In this document: positions 1 to 7,623 of the stretch, piece by piece
How positions within the stretch are numbered: position 1 is the first letter of the stretch
Layout of the letters: each line of letters starts with the position of its first letter
Origin: JBBRVW01 sp038246545
GTDB lineage: Bacteria > Actinomycetota > Actinomycetes > JACCUZ01
Direction: 5' to 3'
Assembly (NCBI GenBank): GCA_038246545.1
Contig: JBBRVW010000003.1
Location: forward strand, 1 to 64,000
DNA: 64,000 nt
Notes under the pieces: model-generated
What the model was told of the DNA's origin: nothing
Databases searched by the model: none
The model's input: the letters and a program-made list of their open reading frames with translations, nothing else
Translations under genes and position numbers: made by a program

Positions 1-1
1 G

Positions 2-91
2 CCTTACGTGATCGACGGCGTGCTGGCGTACCCGATGCGCACCCACGTGCTTGTCGCTCGCGCCCAGGCATCGGATGGAGGCACTGCATGA
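2..91 (+). CDS. 3' end of an unidentified gene cut by the window edge
   Basis: The last 29 codons of an open frame run off the left edge and end in TGA at 89-91. This stop overlaps the ATG at 88-90 of the following gene (ATGA), which suggests translational coupling in one operon. The visible residues include VIDGVLAYPMRTHVLVAR. I do not recognise the family from so short a tail. Codon use (CTG, GCG, GTG, GAT mixed) fits the betaproteobacterial-looking stretch that follows better than the actinobacterial DNA after 2351. Confidence 0.4.
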   Translation, partial: PYVIDGVLAYPMRTHVLVARAQASDGGTA

Positions 92-965
92 AAACCGGAT
101 TTACAACGACGATCCTGCACTCGGATCTCGAGTCGCCCATCGAACACTTTCGGTCCACAAGCCGATGCACGTCGCGGCCGCCTACGGCTACCCCGACGCG
201 GCACGATCTGGCGCGCGTGTTCAAAGGCGAGATGCCGGGTTATTCGTACGGCCGCCAAGGCAATCCGACGGCGACCGCGCTCGAATCGAAGGTCACCAAA
301 ATGGAGCAGGGCGTCGGCACTGTCGTCTTCAGCACCGGCATGGCCGCGATCGCGTGCACGTTTCTCGCGCTGCTGCGTGCGGGCGATCACGTCGTCTCCA
401 GTTCGTTTCTCTTCGGCAACACGAACAGCCTGTTCGCGACGTTCGACACGCTGGGCTGCGACGTGAGCTTCGTCGACGCGACGGACGTCGAGAACGTGAA
501 GCGCGCGATCCGGCCCGAAACGCGCATCGTCTTCGTCGAGACCATTGCAAATCCCCGCACGCAGATCGCCGACCTCGCGCGCATCGGTGAGTTGTGCACG
601 GAGCGGGGCCTGATCTATATCGTCGACAACACGCTGACTTCGCCCTACCTCTACCTGCCGAAGCGCCATGGGCCAGCTCTAGTCATGCAATTCGCTGACG
701 AAGTGCATCGGCGGTCACGGTAACGCGCTTGGGGGCGCGGTGACCGATACGGGCGTCTACGACTGGACGCGCTTTCCGAACATTTACGACAACTACAAGA
801 ACATGAAGCCGGCGATGTGGGGTATTCAGCAGATCCGCAAAAAGGGATTGCGCGACGTGGGCGGCACGCTGGCCTCCGAAGCGGCACACCGTCTCGCGAT
901 GGGCGCGGAGACGCTGGCGCTGCGCATGGAGCGGGCCTGCGCGAATTCGCTCGCGCTCGCGCGCC
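88..965 (+). pseudogene. frameshifted, truncated trans-sulfuration PLP enzyme (cystathionine gamma-synthase/beta-lyase family)
   Basis: Three reading frames together spell one Cys/Met-metabolism PLP enzyme. Recognisable parts are the N-terminal MKTGFTTTILHSDL, then HKPMHVAAAYGYPDA, YSYGRQGNPTATALESKV, STGMAAIACTFLALLRAGDH and IVDNTLTSPYL. The SLTKCIGGHGNALGGA segment, with the PLP lysine, and TRFPNIYDNYKNMKPAMWGI are also visible. The frame is lost near 148-155 (-1), near 200 (+1) and near 686 (one extra G before AATTCGCTGACG), so no intact protein can be made. Similarity stops at about 965 after LALA, roughly two thirds through a normal ~390-400 aa enzyme. The wording resembles Burkholderiales homologues from memory, so foreign DNA, an assembly chimera or an uncorrected contig end are all possible. 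Confidence 0.7.
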
Positions 966-1004
966 GGGCTAGGCCCGCCCAGAGATCAGGCGGCGGCCAG
1001 GATG

Positions 1005-1268
1005 ATGGCGATCTCGACTGGAGAGTTGACCCATGCGACGTTAGAGATCGCCCGGAACACGTTGCGCGAGGCGAAAGGCGACCGCTACCAAGCTGCTGCG
1101 ATCGCGCTGAAAAGGCTGGAAGCCCAAGGGCTGCTGACCGATCAAGAGCGAGCGCAGCTGGAGTCGGGCAAAGTAAGTTTGCTGGCATTCAACAGTCACG
1201 TTGCACCGGCGCTGGCCGCATGCCCACAGTATGGCGAACTAGCGCTCTGGTACGCGTACGAAGGTTGA
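1005..1268 (+). CDS. hypothetical small protein
   Basis: An 87-aa frame (88 aa if the adjacent ATG at 1002 is used) starts with MAISTGELTHATLEIARNTL and ends with YGELALWYAYEG. It is rich in Ala and Glu, with no membrane segment, and the central part (DRYQAAAIALKRLEAQGLLT) looks helical. An AGGATG overlaps the start, so no proper ribosome binding site is evident. It lies just after the point where the broken trans-sulfuration gene loses similarity and may belong to the same foreign segment. I do not recognise a family, and a chance frame is possible. Confidence 0.35.
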   Translation: MAISTGELTHATLEIARNTLREAKGDRYQAAAIALKRLEAQGLLTDQERAQLESGKVSLLAFNSHVAPALAACPQYGELALWYAYEG

Positions 1269-1426
1269 TGGGGAGAGAAGTCCAATGGCCACGACGTATG
1301 ACGCGACGCCGTCCATCCAGGAGCGCGCGATTGCCGCCGACATCATCGCGGTCGGCATGTTGCGGGGGCCAACGCGGACGGAGCAGTGCCAGCCCACATT
1401 CTCCGTCGAGCGGGGCGGCAGCGACT

Positions 1427-1843
1427 TTGGCGTATGTCGCGGTTCCCCCTTTGCTTCTTGGCGCATTTCTCACGCGTCAGCCCAGCGGCCTCGTGTCGAG
1501 CCAGAAGGGTCGAAAGCGCTGGGTCGCCGATTTCGGCGAAGTGAAGGAGGTCAACGCTTTCGTCGTGAACGCTACTTTCGCCCTCGGGGTGGCGGCCGCG
1601 ATCCTTGGGTTTGGCATGCTTGCCCTGTTCGCGGGCGGCTACTCCAAGGCGACGGATGTGCTGCTGGCTGCGCCTGGCATCATCTTGCTGTGCCACGCTC
1701 CCGGCTGGTACCTCGGGGAACTGATGACGTCAACTTCGCTCTCGCGTCAACTCGCATCCGCGACTCCCCACTACTGGCCGACCGCGCTTGTCCACGGCGG
1801 CATTGGCTGGGGGATCTTCGGCGCGATCTTGGTGTTTGCATAA
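1427..1843 (+). CDS. possible membrane protein of unknown function, start uncertain
   Basis: This frame has protein-like composition from about TTG 1427 to TAA 1843. It shows hydrophobic segments LAYVAVPPLLLGAFL, FALGVAAAILGFGMLALFAG, VLLAAPGIILLCHAPGWYL and a C-terminal GGIGWGIFGAILVFA, consistent with three or four membrane spans. Upstream in the same frame the sequence is Arg/Ser-rich and looks non-coding. The good start region MATTYDATPSIQERAIAADI at 1285 lies in another frame, so a frameshift between about 1380 and 1430 may have split one gene, as in the preceding pseudogene. Family unknown. Confidence 0.35.
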   Translation: MAYVAVPPLLLGAFLTRQPSGLVSSQKGRKRWVADFGEVKEVNAFVVNATFALGVAAAILGFGMLALFAGGYSKATDVLLAAPGIILLCHAPGWYLGELMTSTSLSRQLASATPHYWPTALVHGGIGWGIFGAILVFA

Positions 1844-2003
1844 CGTCGCGCCGCCAACGCACTCACATGCCGCGATGAATGTGTGCTCGGTAAGTGATGC
1901 CATACCCGATCACTACTCGCCGGGGCGAGCGTGTGGGCGTTGAAACAGGTCGTCGTCTCGCTACACACGGCATGAATGACGGCGAGATAGCTAGACTGCC
2001 TCG

Positions 2004-2192
2004 ATGGTGAGAATGACGCGCCGAGGGGAACGGACGGTGCGGAGTATGCGCTGGTCCTACTGGTATTCCCTCGCTGTCTGCGTCTTCGTAGTCATTCTCG
2101 GCTTGATCCATTTGAGCCCGCCGGTGGTCCCGATTGGTTCCGGGAGTATCGCGGTCACGGGAGCGGTCTTGCTTTACTCCTACCGCGTCTAA
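2004..2192 (+). CDS. small hydrophobic protein, hypothetical
   Basis: A 62-aa frame begins MVRMTRRGERTVRSM and continues with two hydrophobic stretches, WYSLAVCVFVVILGLIHL and IAVTGAVLLYSY. A basic N-terminus followed by two short membrane segments fits a small inner-membrane protein. No clear Shine-Dalgarno precedes ATG 2004. I do not recognise a family. The surrounding bases 1844-2350 hold nothing else I can support. Confidence 0.3.
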   Translation: MVRMTRRGERTVRSMRWSYWYSLAVCVFVVILGLIHLSPPVVPIGSGSIAVTGAVLLYSYRV

Positions 2193-2528
2193 CGGAAAGT
2201 TTCGCTGAACCTCAGCCGCCGACCGGCGAGAGCGCATACGTGCCACTACGCGCGCTAAGCGTCTGTCGGCTGTCGCCCGATGGGACGGCCGTTTCCGAAC
2301 CGCATGATGCTCATGCGAAGGGCCAATCGGTTTCAATCTAGGCTCGTGAGGTGGAGCCGAAGCAGATCCTGGTCGCCCTCACCGCCGGGGACTCACCCGC
2401 ACTCGGAAATATCTGGCGCATCAATGCGAAGAACACCGACTTCTACCTCGACCCAGTCGGCGAGGTTGGCACTGTGAAGCGCCCCAGGTTTGATGCCGCT
2501 CCTGTTTGAGTCCAGGAGGATGAGCACC

Positions 2529-2840
2529 ATGCCCAAGAAGATCGATCAGGAGTTGAAGGCGCGCGCTGTGCGTCTGGTGACCGAGCACCTCGGCGAGTAC
2601 CCGTCGGTGACCGCTGCCTCGGCCGCGGTGGCCAAGCAGGTCGGTGTCGGCCGGGAGTCGGTGCGGCGCTGGGTCGTGCAGGCCCAGGTCGATGGCGGCC
2701 AACGCCAGGGAGCCAGCACTCAGGAGCTGGCGGAGGTCAAGGCGCTCAAGGCCAAGGTCCGCCGGCTGGAAGAGGACAACGCGATCTTGAAGTCCGCGAC
2801 GGTTTTCTTCGTCGGGGAACTCGACCCCCGCAACCGATGA
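2529..2840 (+). CDS. IS3-family transposase OrfA
   Basis: OrfA is 103 residues, starting MPKKIDQELKARAVRLVTEH. The N-terminal half is an HTH of the transposase_8 type (AKQVGVGRESVRRWVVQAQV). The C-terminal half is a leucine-zipper-like helix (LAEVKALKAKVRRLEEDNAILKSA split over residues ~70-92) that mediates multimerisation in this family. ATG 2529 is chosen because AGGAGG at 2514-2519 lies 9 nt upstream; ATG 2520 would abut the AGGAGG. Its TGA overlaps the OrfB start (ATGA). A T-rich run in GGTTTTCTTC near 2801-2810 could support the -1 frameshift that makes the OrfAB fusion transposase in IS3 elements; this is inferred. Confidence 0.9.
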   Translation: MPKKIDQELKARAVRLVTEHLGEYPSVTAASAAVAKQVGVGRESVRRWVVQAQVDGGQRQGASTQELAEVKALKAKVRRLEEDNAILKSATVFFVGELDPRNR

Positions 2841-3811
2841 TCATGGGGTTCATCGACGCCATGAAGGCCGAGGGCCACGCGGTCGAGTCGATCTGTCGGG
2901 TCCTGCGTGAGCAGGGCTGCCAGATCGCTGCGCGGACCTACCGCAGCTGGAAGCAGATCGGCCGCCCGGTTGCGGCCCGCACAGTCAGCGACGCACACGT
3001 CGTTGACGAGGTCCGCGACATCGCCTGGACCACCGGCGCCGACGGCCGGCGCAAGCTGGCACCGGAAGGCCTCTACGGCCGTCGCAAGATGACCGCGCAG
3101 CTGCGCCGGACGAGCTCGCCCGAGGTGAGCGCCGGCGCGGTCGATCGGGCGATGAAAGCGTTGGGGCTCAACGGAGTTCGACGCGACAAAGGTGTGCGGA
3201 CCACGATCCCGGCCAAGGACGGGAACAGGGCCGGTGACCTGCTCGACCGCGACTTCACCGCTCCGGCACCCAACCGGGTGTGGGTGACCGACTTCACCTA
3301 CTGCCGGACGTGGGCCGGGTTCGTCTACGTCGCGTTCATCCTCGACGTCTACGCCCAGCGGATCGTGGCCTGGCACGCCTCGACGTCCAAGGCCACCGAC
3401 CTGGTGATGATCCCGTTGCGGATGGCGTTGTGGCAGCGCGGCCGCGAAGGGCACCCCGTCGTTGCGGGGGAGCTGATTCAACACTCGGATGCAGGGTCGC
3501 AATATACGTCTGTGCGGTTCACCGAGCACCTCGCGCTCGAGCAGATCCAGCCCTCGATCGGGTCCATCGGGGACGCATATGACAATGCGCTGATGGAGAC
3601 GATCAACGGTCTCTACAAGGCCGAGTGCATCAGGACCACGGTCTTCCAGGACGGCCCCTACAAGACCCTCGCCGACGTCGAGTACGCCACCGCCGGCTGG
3701 GTGGACTGGTACAACGAACGAAGGCTCCACGGCTCGCTGGGCAACGTTCCCCCGGTCGAGTTCGAGCAAGCCCATTACGCTGCCCTCAACCCCGAGCCGC
3801 AGCCCGCATGA
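2837..3811 (+). CDS. IS3-family transposase OrfB (DDE catalytic subunit)
   Basis: The 324-residue OrfB has an HTH_21-type N-terminal region (YGRRKMTAQLRR) and an rve integrase core. The DDE triad is visible: Asp in NRVWVTDFTYC, Asp in LIQHSDAGSQYTS and Glu in DNALMETINGLYKAE. The C-terminal WVDWYNERRLHGSLGNVPPV motif is typical of the family. It lies in the -1 frame relative to OrfA and ends in the right inverted repeat. Length and motifs are complete, so the enzyme is probably functional, normally made as an OrfAB frameshift product that cuts and joins the element ends. Confidence 0.93.
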   Translation: MIMGFIDAMKAEGHAVESICRVLREQGCQIAARTYRSWKQIGRPVAARTVSDAHVVDEVRDIAWTTGADGRRKLAPEGLYGRRKMTAQLRRTSSPEVSAGAVDRAMKALGLNGVRRDKGVRTTIPAKDGNRAGDLLDRDFTAPAPNRVWVTDFTYCRTWAGFVYVAFILDVYAQRIVAWHASTSKATDLVMIPLRMALWQRGREGHPVVAGELIQHSDAGSQYTSVRFTEHLALEQIQPSIGSIGDAYDNALMETINGLYKAECIRTTVFQDGPYKTLADVEYATAGWVDWYNERRLHGSLGNVPPVEFEQAHYAALNPEPQPA

Positions 3812-4572
3812 GAGCGGCAGAGAACCTGGGGCGCTTCACTGTCGCCCACCTTTCCGTCCACGCCCCCAGCCGGAGCTTCGACGGCCACCGTTTCCACATC
3901 AAAGTCGACCGCCAGCTGGCCTCCGCGGCGGAGGGGCGGGGTCAGTTCGTCGAGCACGGCATCCCCCGGAAAGGCTTCGCGTTCGGCGGCCAGCAACTTG
4001 CCGATCGCGTCTTCCTCGTAGCCCGCATCCGCTGGACCTGGCACCTTCAGCGGCCTCGGTTCCGCGCGGCAGCCGTCTCCGCCTCAGCCTCCGAACTCGC
4101 CGACCACCAGTCTGGCGCACGGCTGTCGACACTCTTGTCGCCAAACGAGGCATGGGACATCGATCTGGTCGTCTCCTATGGCCGGCCGTACTGGCCGAAT
4201 CCGGGAGGGTCCCTGCGCGACAACGCCCGCCTCGAACCCCTGAGCAATGACGCAGGCCTCTGGCTGACCGCAACGTCCTACCACCGCTCGCAAACGAACT
4301 ACCCGACGCCTGAGCTGCTTTGCCCACGGCTCCCGCGACCAGGCGAGGAGCCAAATCGAATCACGGGTGGCGGTCCCGGACCCGACGGGGTCGGCGGCAT
4401 GTACTGGTTCGTGGAGACCATCACGGCGCGCGAGCTCACCGAAGCGACGATTGCCTCCAGAGCGGACGCAGAGAGCTAGGCGCATGGCCAGTCCGTTGGG
4501 TCCCAAGGTCGAGCCAAGCGCACATCCTTCTGTGCGCATACGTGCCAATACCGGTCGCTACACGTCTGGTCT

Positions 4573-5259
4573 CTACGCCGGCATGCTGCGGTGTTCTTCG
4601 AGGAACTTGTCGACGGCGTGGTGAGCCTCACCTTTCACTTCTCGGTAGACGCCGTCCTCGTCCCATGCCTCGAACGCGATCTTGTCAAGCTCGTCGTGGT
4701 AGCTGGTGTAGCGGTGGAGGATGTGGGCGCGGGCGGCGAGTGCCGCCTTCTGCTCAAGGCTGAGCAACCGAGTCCGCCCGACGCGCCCGCTGCCGACCAG
4801 GGCCGCGTGTGCCGCGGTTTCCATCGCGATCTGCTCGGCCAACCCGGCGTGGGTCGGTGAAAAGTCGAGGAAATCCAGGATGGCCTCGCGTAGCTCCGCT
4901 TGGTAGCGCTGCTCCTGGCGAGCCCGCGCCCGCTCGGACTGCGACCGGGTCGCGGCCCGTTTGGCCGCGGTCTGCTTGGCGCGTTCCTGCTCGGCGCGGA
5001 TCGCCGTGGCAGGCGCCCACAATCCCTGCAGTCGACGGTGCGGATGGTTGCGGCCGCGCGGTCGCCAGCACAGCCAGTAGGCACCGGACGCTTTCACGGT
5101 GCGGGTGAGAAAGGCGTCACCGGTCGGGAGGAACTCCCAGCCGTCCGGGATCTCCACGTCACCGTGCTCGGGATTCCACCAGCCCTCCCGGGTGTCGTAG
5201 ACGTCGATCTGCAGCGCGGCGAGGTCGAGCGTCTCGGCTGCTTGGTCGGCTGTTGTCAC
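4573..5259 (-). CDS. DUF2293 domain-containing protein
   Basis: The 228-residue product starts VTTADQAAETLDLAAL from GTG 5259. It contains WNPEHGDVEIPDGWEFLP and LTRTVKASGAYWLCWRPRG, a long charged helical stretch rich in Arg, Ala and Gln (residues ~95-135), and VGRTRLLSLEQKAALAARAH before a C-terminal AVDKFLEEH. This matches the DUF2293 family as I know it; the function is unknown. The start is set by where family-like sequence begins, since upstream codons (RGGDRGRLAR) look non-coding. It is convergent with the IS-split gene and is the last gene before the tRNA cluster. Confidence 0.7.
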   Translation of the reverse strand: MTTADQAAETLDLAALQIDVYDTREGWWNPEHGDVEIPDGWEFLPTGDAFLTRTVKASGAYWLCWRPRGRNHPHRRLQGLWAPATAIRAEQERAKQTAAKRAATRSQSERARARQEQRYQAELREAILDFLDFSPTHAGLAEQIAMETAAHAALVGSGRVGRTRLLSLEQKAALAARAHILHRYTSYHDELDKIAFEAWDEDGVYREVKGEAHHAVDKFLEEHRSMPA

Positions 5260-5668
5260 CCGTGCCAGCCTGCCTCGGTCGCCGCCGCGCCGACAAGGCC
5301 CCGGCTGCTGGTAAGCCGCGATCCACCGAACCCGCGGGTCTGTTTTGGAGTAGGCGTTCGGAGCGGTAGCGCGCACTCGCCTTTTATGCCGATGATCCTG
5401 TCAACAGGCGCGGGATATGCCGGTGATCGGGATCGAGCCACGGCCCTTTTGGCAGTTGGAAGGGTCGCCGCCGGGCTCCGCCGTTGTGTCCGGCTGGTGC
5501 GATGACCCGACCTCGTCGAGCCCAACGAGAAGCGGTCCGCCGTTGTCCGCACGTGTCGACCAGTGTCCGTAGTGAACCAGCGACAGAATCTGCCCGCAGG
5601 GTGCCCGCAAGCGATCTTGAGGCCGGTCCCGATGACTTCGGAATCGGCCTCTGACCTGGTCTTTCTTG
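5260..5668. other. 409-bp gap between DUF2293 gene and tRNA-Val
   Basis: No convincing coding frame is present. Visible features are an imperfect direct repeat TATGCCGRTGATC near 5388 and 5417, and the tandem TGCCCGCAGGGTGCCCGCA near 5590-5610. Because the gap abuts the 3' end of a tRNA gene, it is where a site-specific integrase or attachment-site scar might be expected, but I see no integrase. Confidence 0.4.
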
Positions 5669-5743
5669 TGGGCGATACAGGACTTGAACCTGTGACCTCT
5701 TCCGTGTCAGGGAAGCGCGCTAGCCAGACTGCGCCAATCGCCC
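5669..5743 (-). tRNA. tRNA-Val (anticodon GAC)
   Basis: The minus strand folds as a cloverleaf: acceptor GGGCGAT/ATCGCCC, D arm GCGCAGTCTGGCTAGCGC, anticodon stem CTTCC/GGAAG around loop CTGACAC (anticodon GAC), and T arm ACAGG-TTCAAGT-CCTGT. The discriminator is A and the 3' CCA is not encoded. Its 3' end faces the accessory region 1-5668, the usual orientation for an island integrated at a tRNA. Confidence 0.95.
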
Positions 5744-5759
5744 GTGCTGGTTGTTCTCG

Positions 5760-5830
5760 AGGTGGAGACGGGATTTGAACCCGTGTAGACGGCTTTGCAG
5801 GCCGTTGCCTCGCCTCTCGGCCACTCCACC
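5760..5830 (-). tRNA. tRNA-Cys (anticodon GCA)
   Basis: A 71-nt cloverleaf on the minus strand has acceptor GGTGGAG/CTCCACC, anticodon stem CGGC/GCCG around loop CTGCAAA (anticodon GCA) and T loop TTCAAAT. The discriminator is T (U), as expected for tRNA-Cys. It lies 16 nt from tRNA-Val and is probably co-transcribed with it. Confidence 0.95.
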
Positions 5831-5861
5831 GAGTGAGGCCGGTGAGCCTCGAGTCCATCCG

Positions 5862-5934
5862 AGCGGACGACGGGATTCGAACCCGCGACCCTCACCTTGG
5901 CAAGGTGATGCTCTACCAACTGAGCCACGTCCGC
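5862..5934 (-). tRNA. tRNA-Gly (anticodon GCC)
   Basis: A 73-nt cloverleaf on the minus strand has acceptor GCGGACG/CGTCCGC, anticodon stem TCACC/GGTGA around loop TTGCCAA (anticodon GCC) and T arm CGGG-TTCGAAT-CCCG. It is the promoter-proximal member of the Gly-Cys-Val cluster. Confidence 0.95.
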
Positions 5935-6068
5935 GCGACGACGCCACGGGGCCTCACGGCCACGCTGTCGTGCGAGGACGACCATAGCCGATCGGCTCGG
6001 CCCCGACCAAAGCGGCCCAGGTCGCCCCGCCCGTCGGGGTCTCGGCTGACCGCCGGGCGCGGCACCAC

Positions 6069-6074
6069 TAGGTT
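6069..6074 (+). promoter_or_regulatory. hutH -10 box (TAGGTT), leaderless arrangement
   Basis: TAGGTT matches TANNNT and ends 7 nt before the hutH ATG. The transcript would start at or beside the start codon. No Shine-Dalgarno sequence is present. Confidence 0.5.
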
Positions 6075-6081
6075 GCCCGCC

Positions 6082-7623
6082 ATGCGGACAGTGACGGTCA
6101 CCGGTGAAGCGCTCGCCCTCGAGGACCTGGTCGCGGTGGCGCGAGGCCAGGCCGGGGCAGTGATGGGCGCCGGGGTGGCCGACCGGATGGCGCCGAGCAG
6201 GGCCGTCGTGGCAGACGCCGTGGACCAGGACAAGGTGATGTACGGCATCACCACCGGCTTCGGCGCGCTCGCGGACACCCACGTCGGCCGGGAGGACCTC
6301 GAGCAGATGCAGCTCGCCCTGGTCCGCTCGCACAGCGCCGGTGTGGGTGAGCCACTGCCGGACGACGTGGTCCGCGGCCTGCTCCTGCTGCGGGCCCGGA
6401 CCCTCACGGTGGGCTACTCCGGCGTGCGGGTCGAGCTCCCGGCCAAGCTGCTCGAGCTGCTGGAGCACGACCTGCTGCCCGTGATCCCCGGGAAGGGATC
6501 GGTCGGGGCGAGCGGCGACCTGGCTCAGCTCGCCCACCTCGCGCAGCCGCTGGTCGGCGAGGGGCGGCTCCGGCGCCTCGGCGACACCGACCTGCGCGGG
6601 CGGCCGGCGGCGGAGCTGCTGTCCGAGGAGGGCGTCGAGCCGCTGGTCCTTGCCCCGAAGGAGGGGCTGTCGCTCATCAACGGCACCGAGCCCATGCAGG
6701 TGCTTCTCGCGCTCGCCGTCGACGACATCGGGGTGCTGCTGAAGGTCGCCGACATCGCGGCCGCCATGAGCGTCGAGGCGCTGCTGGGCACCGACAAGCC
6801 GTACGACGAGCGGGTGCAGGTGATCAGGCCGCACCCCGGACAGCTGGCCAGCGCGTCGAACCTGCGCCGCCTGCTCGCCGGCAGCCCGCTGGTGGCCAGC
6901 CACCGCGAGAGCGACCACGCGGTGCAGGACTCCTACTGCCTGCGCTGTGCCCCGCAGGTGCACGGCGCGGTCCGCGACGTGCACGCCCACGCGCGGCGGG
7001 TCATCGACATCGAGCTCGGCTCGGTCGTCGACAACCCCGTGATCGTCCCGGACGGCGAGGTCATGTCGACGGGCAATTTCCACGGCGAGCCGCTGGCCTT
7101 CGCCGGCGACATGCTGGCGATGGCGGTGTCCGAGCTGGCGAGCATCTCCGAGCGGCGCACCGACCGGATGCTCGACCCGGCGTTCTCGCGAAGCCTGCCG
7201 GCGTTCCTGGCCCGCAACCCCGGCCTCAACTGCGGCTTCATGATCGCGCAGTACACCGCAGCGTCCCTGGTCAGCGAGAACAAGGTTCTCGCGCACCCGA
7301 GCAGCGTCGACACCATCCCGACCTCGGGCAACCAGGAGGACCACGTCTCGATGGGGTGGACCTCGATGCGCAAGCTGCGCGAGGTCGTCACCAACGTCCG
7401 GCACGTGCTCGCCGTCGAGGTGCTGGCCGCCTCGCAGGCGCTGGACCTGCGGGCCGACGTGGCCGCTCCCGGTGCCGCCAGCGGCGCGGTGCACGCGGCG
7501 GTCCGGGCCGCAGTGCCGGTGATGGACGAGGACCGCAACGTGTCCGATCAGCTGGAGACGGTCGCCGCGATGCTGCGGGAGCTGGTGGGCGCCGCCGAGG
7601 CGGCGGTCGGTGTCCTCGACTGA
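6082..7623 (+). CDS. hutH: histidine ammonia-lyase
   Basis: HutH deaminates L-histidine to trans-urocanate and ammonia, the first step of histidine utilisation, in the cytoplasm. The 513-residue product has the normal family length. The Ala-Ser-Gly triad that cyclises into the MIO cofactor is at residues 143-145 within GKGSVGASGDLAQLAH. YGITTGFG (~54-61), EGLSLINGT and the C-terminal TSGNQEDHVSMG are also present. ATG 6082 follows a TAGGTT box by 7 nt with no Shine-Dalgarno, suggesting a leaderless mRNA. hutU and hutI lie 3-8 kb downstream on the same strand but with other genes between, so the pathway is clustered but not a single operon. pabB overlaps its 3' end. Confidence 0.96.
   Translation: MRTVTVTGEALALEDLVAVARGQAGAVMGAGVADRMAPSRAVVADAVDQDKVMYGITTGFGALADTHVGREDLEQMQLALVRSHSAGVGEPLPDDVVRGLLLLRARTLTVGYSGVRVELPAKLLELLEHDLLPVIPGKGSVGASGDLAQLAHLAQPLVGEGRLRRLGDTDLRGRPAAELLSEEGVEPLVLAPKEGLSLINGTEPMQVLLALAVDDIGVLLKVADIAAAMSVEALLGTDKPYDERVQVIRPHPGQLASASNLRRLLAGSPLVASHRESDHAVQDSYCLRCAPQVHGAVRDVHAHARRVIDIELGSVVDNPVIVPDGEVMSTGNFHGEPLAFAGDMLAMAVSELASISERRTDRMLDPAFSRSLPAFLARNPGLNCGFMIAQYTAASLVSENKVLAHPSSVDTIPTSGNQEDHVSMGWTSMRKLREVVTNVRHVLAVEVLAASQALDLRADVAAPGAASGAVHAAVRAAVPVMDEDRNVSDQLETVAAMLRELVGAAEAAVGVLD

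Larger units (their letters stand above)
2475..3838 (+). mobile_element. complete IS3-family insertion sequence, 1364 bp
   Basis: Both ends begin, read inward, with TGAAGCGCCCCAGGTT. After a 3-nt mismatch the similarity continues with TGCCGCTC, giving imperfect terminal inverted repeats of about 27 bp at 2475-2502 and 3811-3838. The same three bases, CTG, stand at 2472-2474 and 3839-3841, a target duplication of the length usual for the IS3 family. Two overlapping transposase frames fill the interior. Intact ends, duplication and open transposase indicate recent insertion and potential activity. Confidence 0.93.
2351..4479 (+). pseudogene. hypothetical gene interrupted by an IS3-family element
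   Basis: Bases 2351-2474 and 3842-4479 form one reading frame when the element and one CTG copy are removed: 124 + 638 = 762 nt, 253 residues, with codon GTC re-formed at the junction and a TAG stop at 4477-4479. The left part reads VEPKQILVALTAGDSPALGN and onward to FYLDPVGEVG. The right part includes FDGHRFHIKVDRQLASAAEG, VARIRWTWHLQRPRF, WDIDLVVSYGRPYWPNPGGS and MYWFVETITARELTEA. GTG 2351 is the only start after an in-frame TAG at 2339. The protein is soluble and Trp/Arg-rich, and I recognise no named domain. Disruption after residue 41 should inactivate it. Codon use matches the actinobacterial part of the window. Confidence 0.7.

Noticed and set aside
740..1843. One 367-aa protein spanning 740-1843
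   Set aside because: Its first third is the continuation of the broken trans-sulfuration gene, the middle is Arg/Ser-rich noise, and only the end looks like a membrane protein; it is a chance join of unrelated pieces.
5401..5610. Possible integrase remnant on the minus strand next to tRNA-Val
   Set aside because: The short frame shows none of the tyrosine- or serine-recombinase motifs. Only its position is suggestive.
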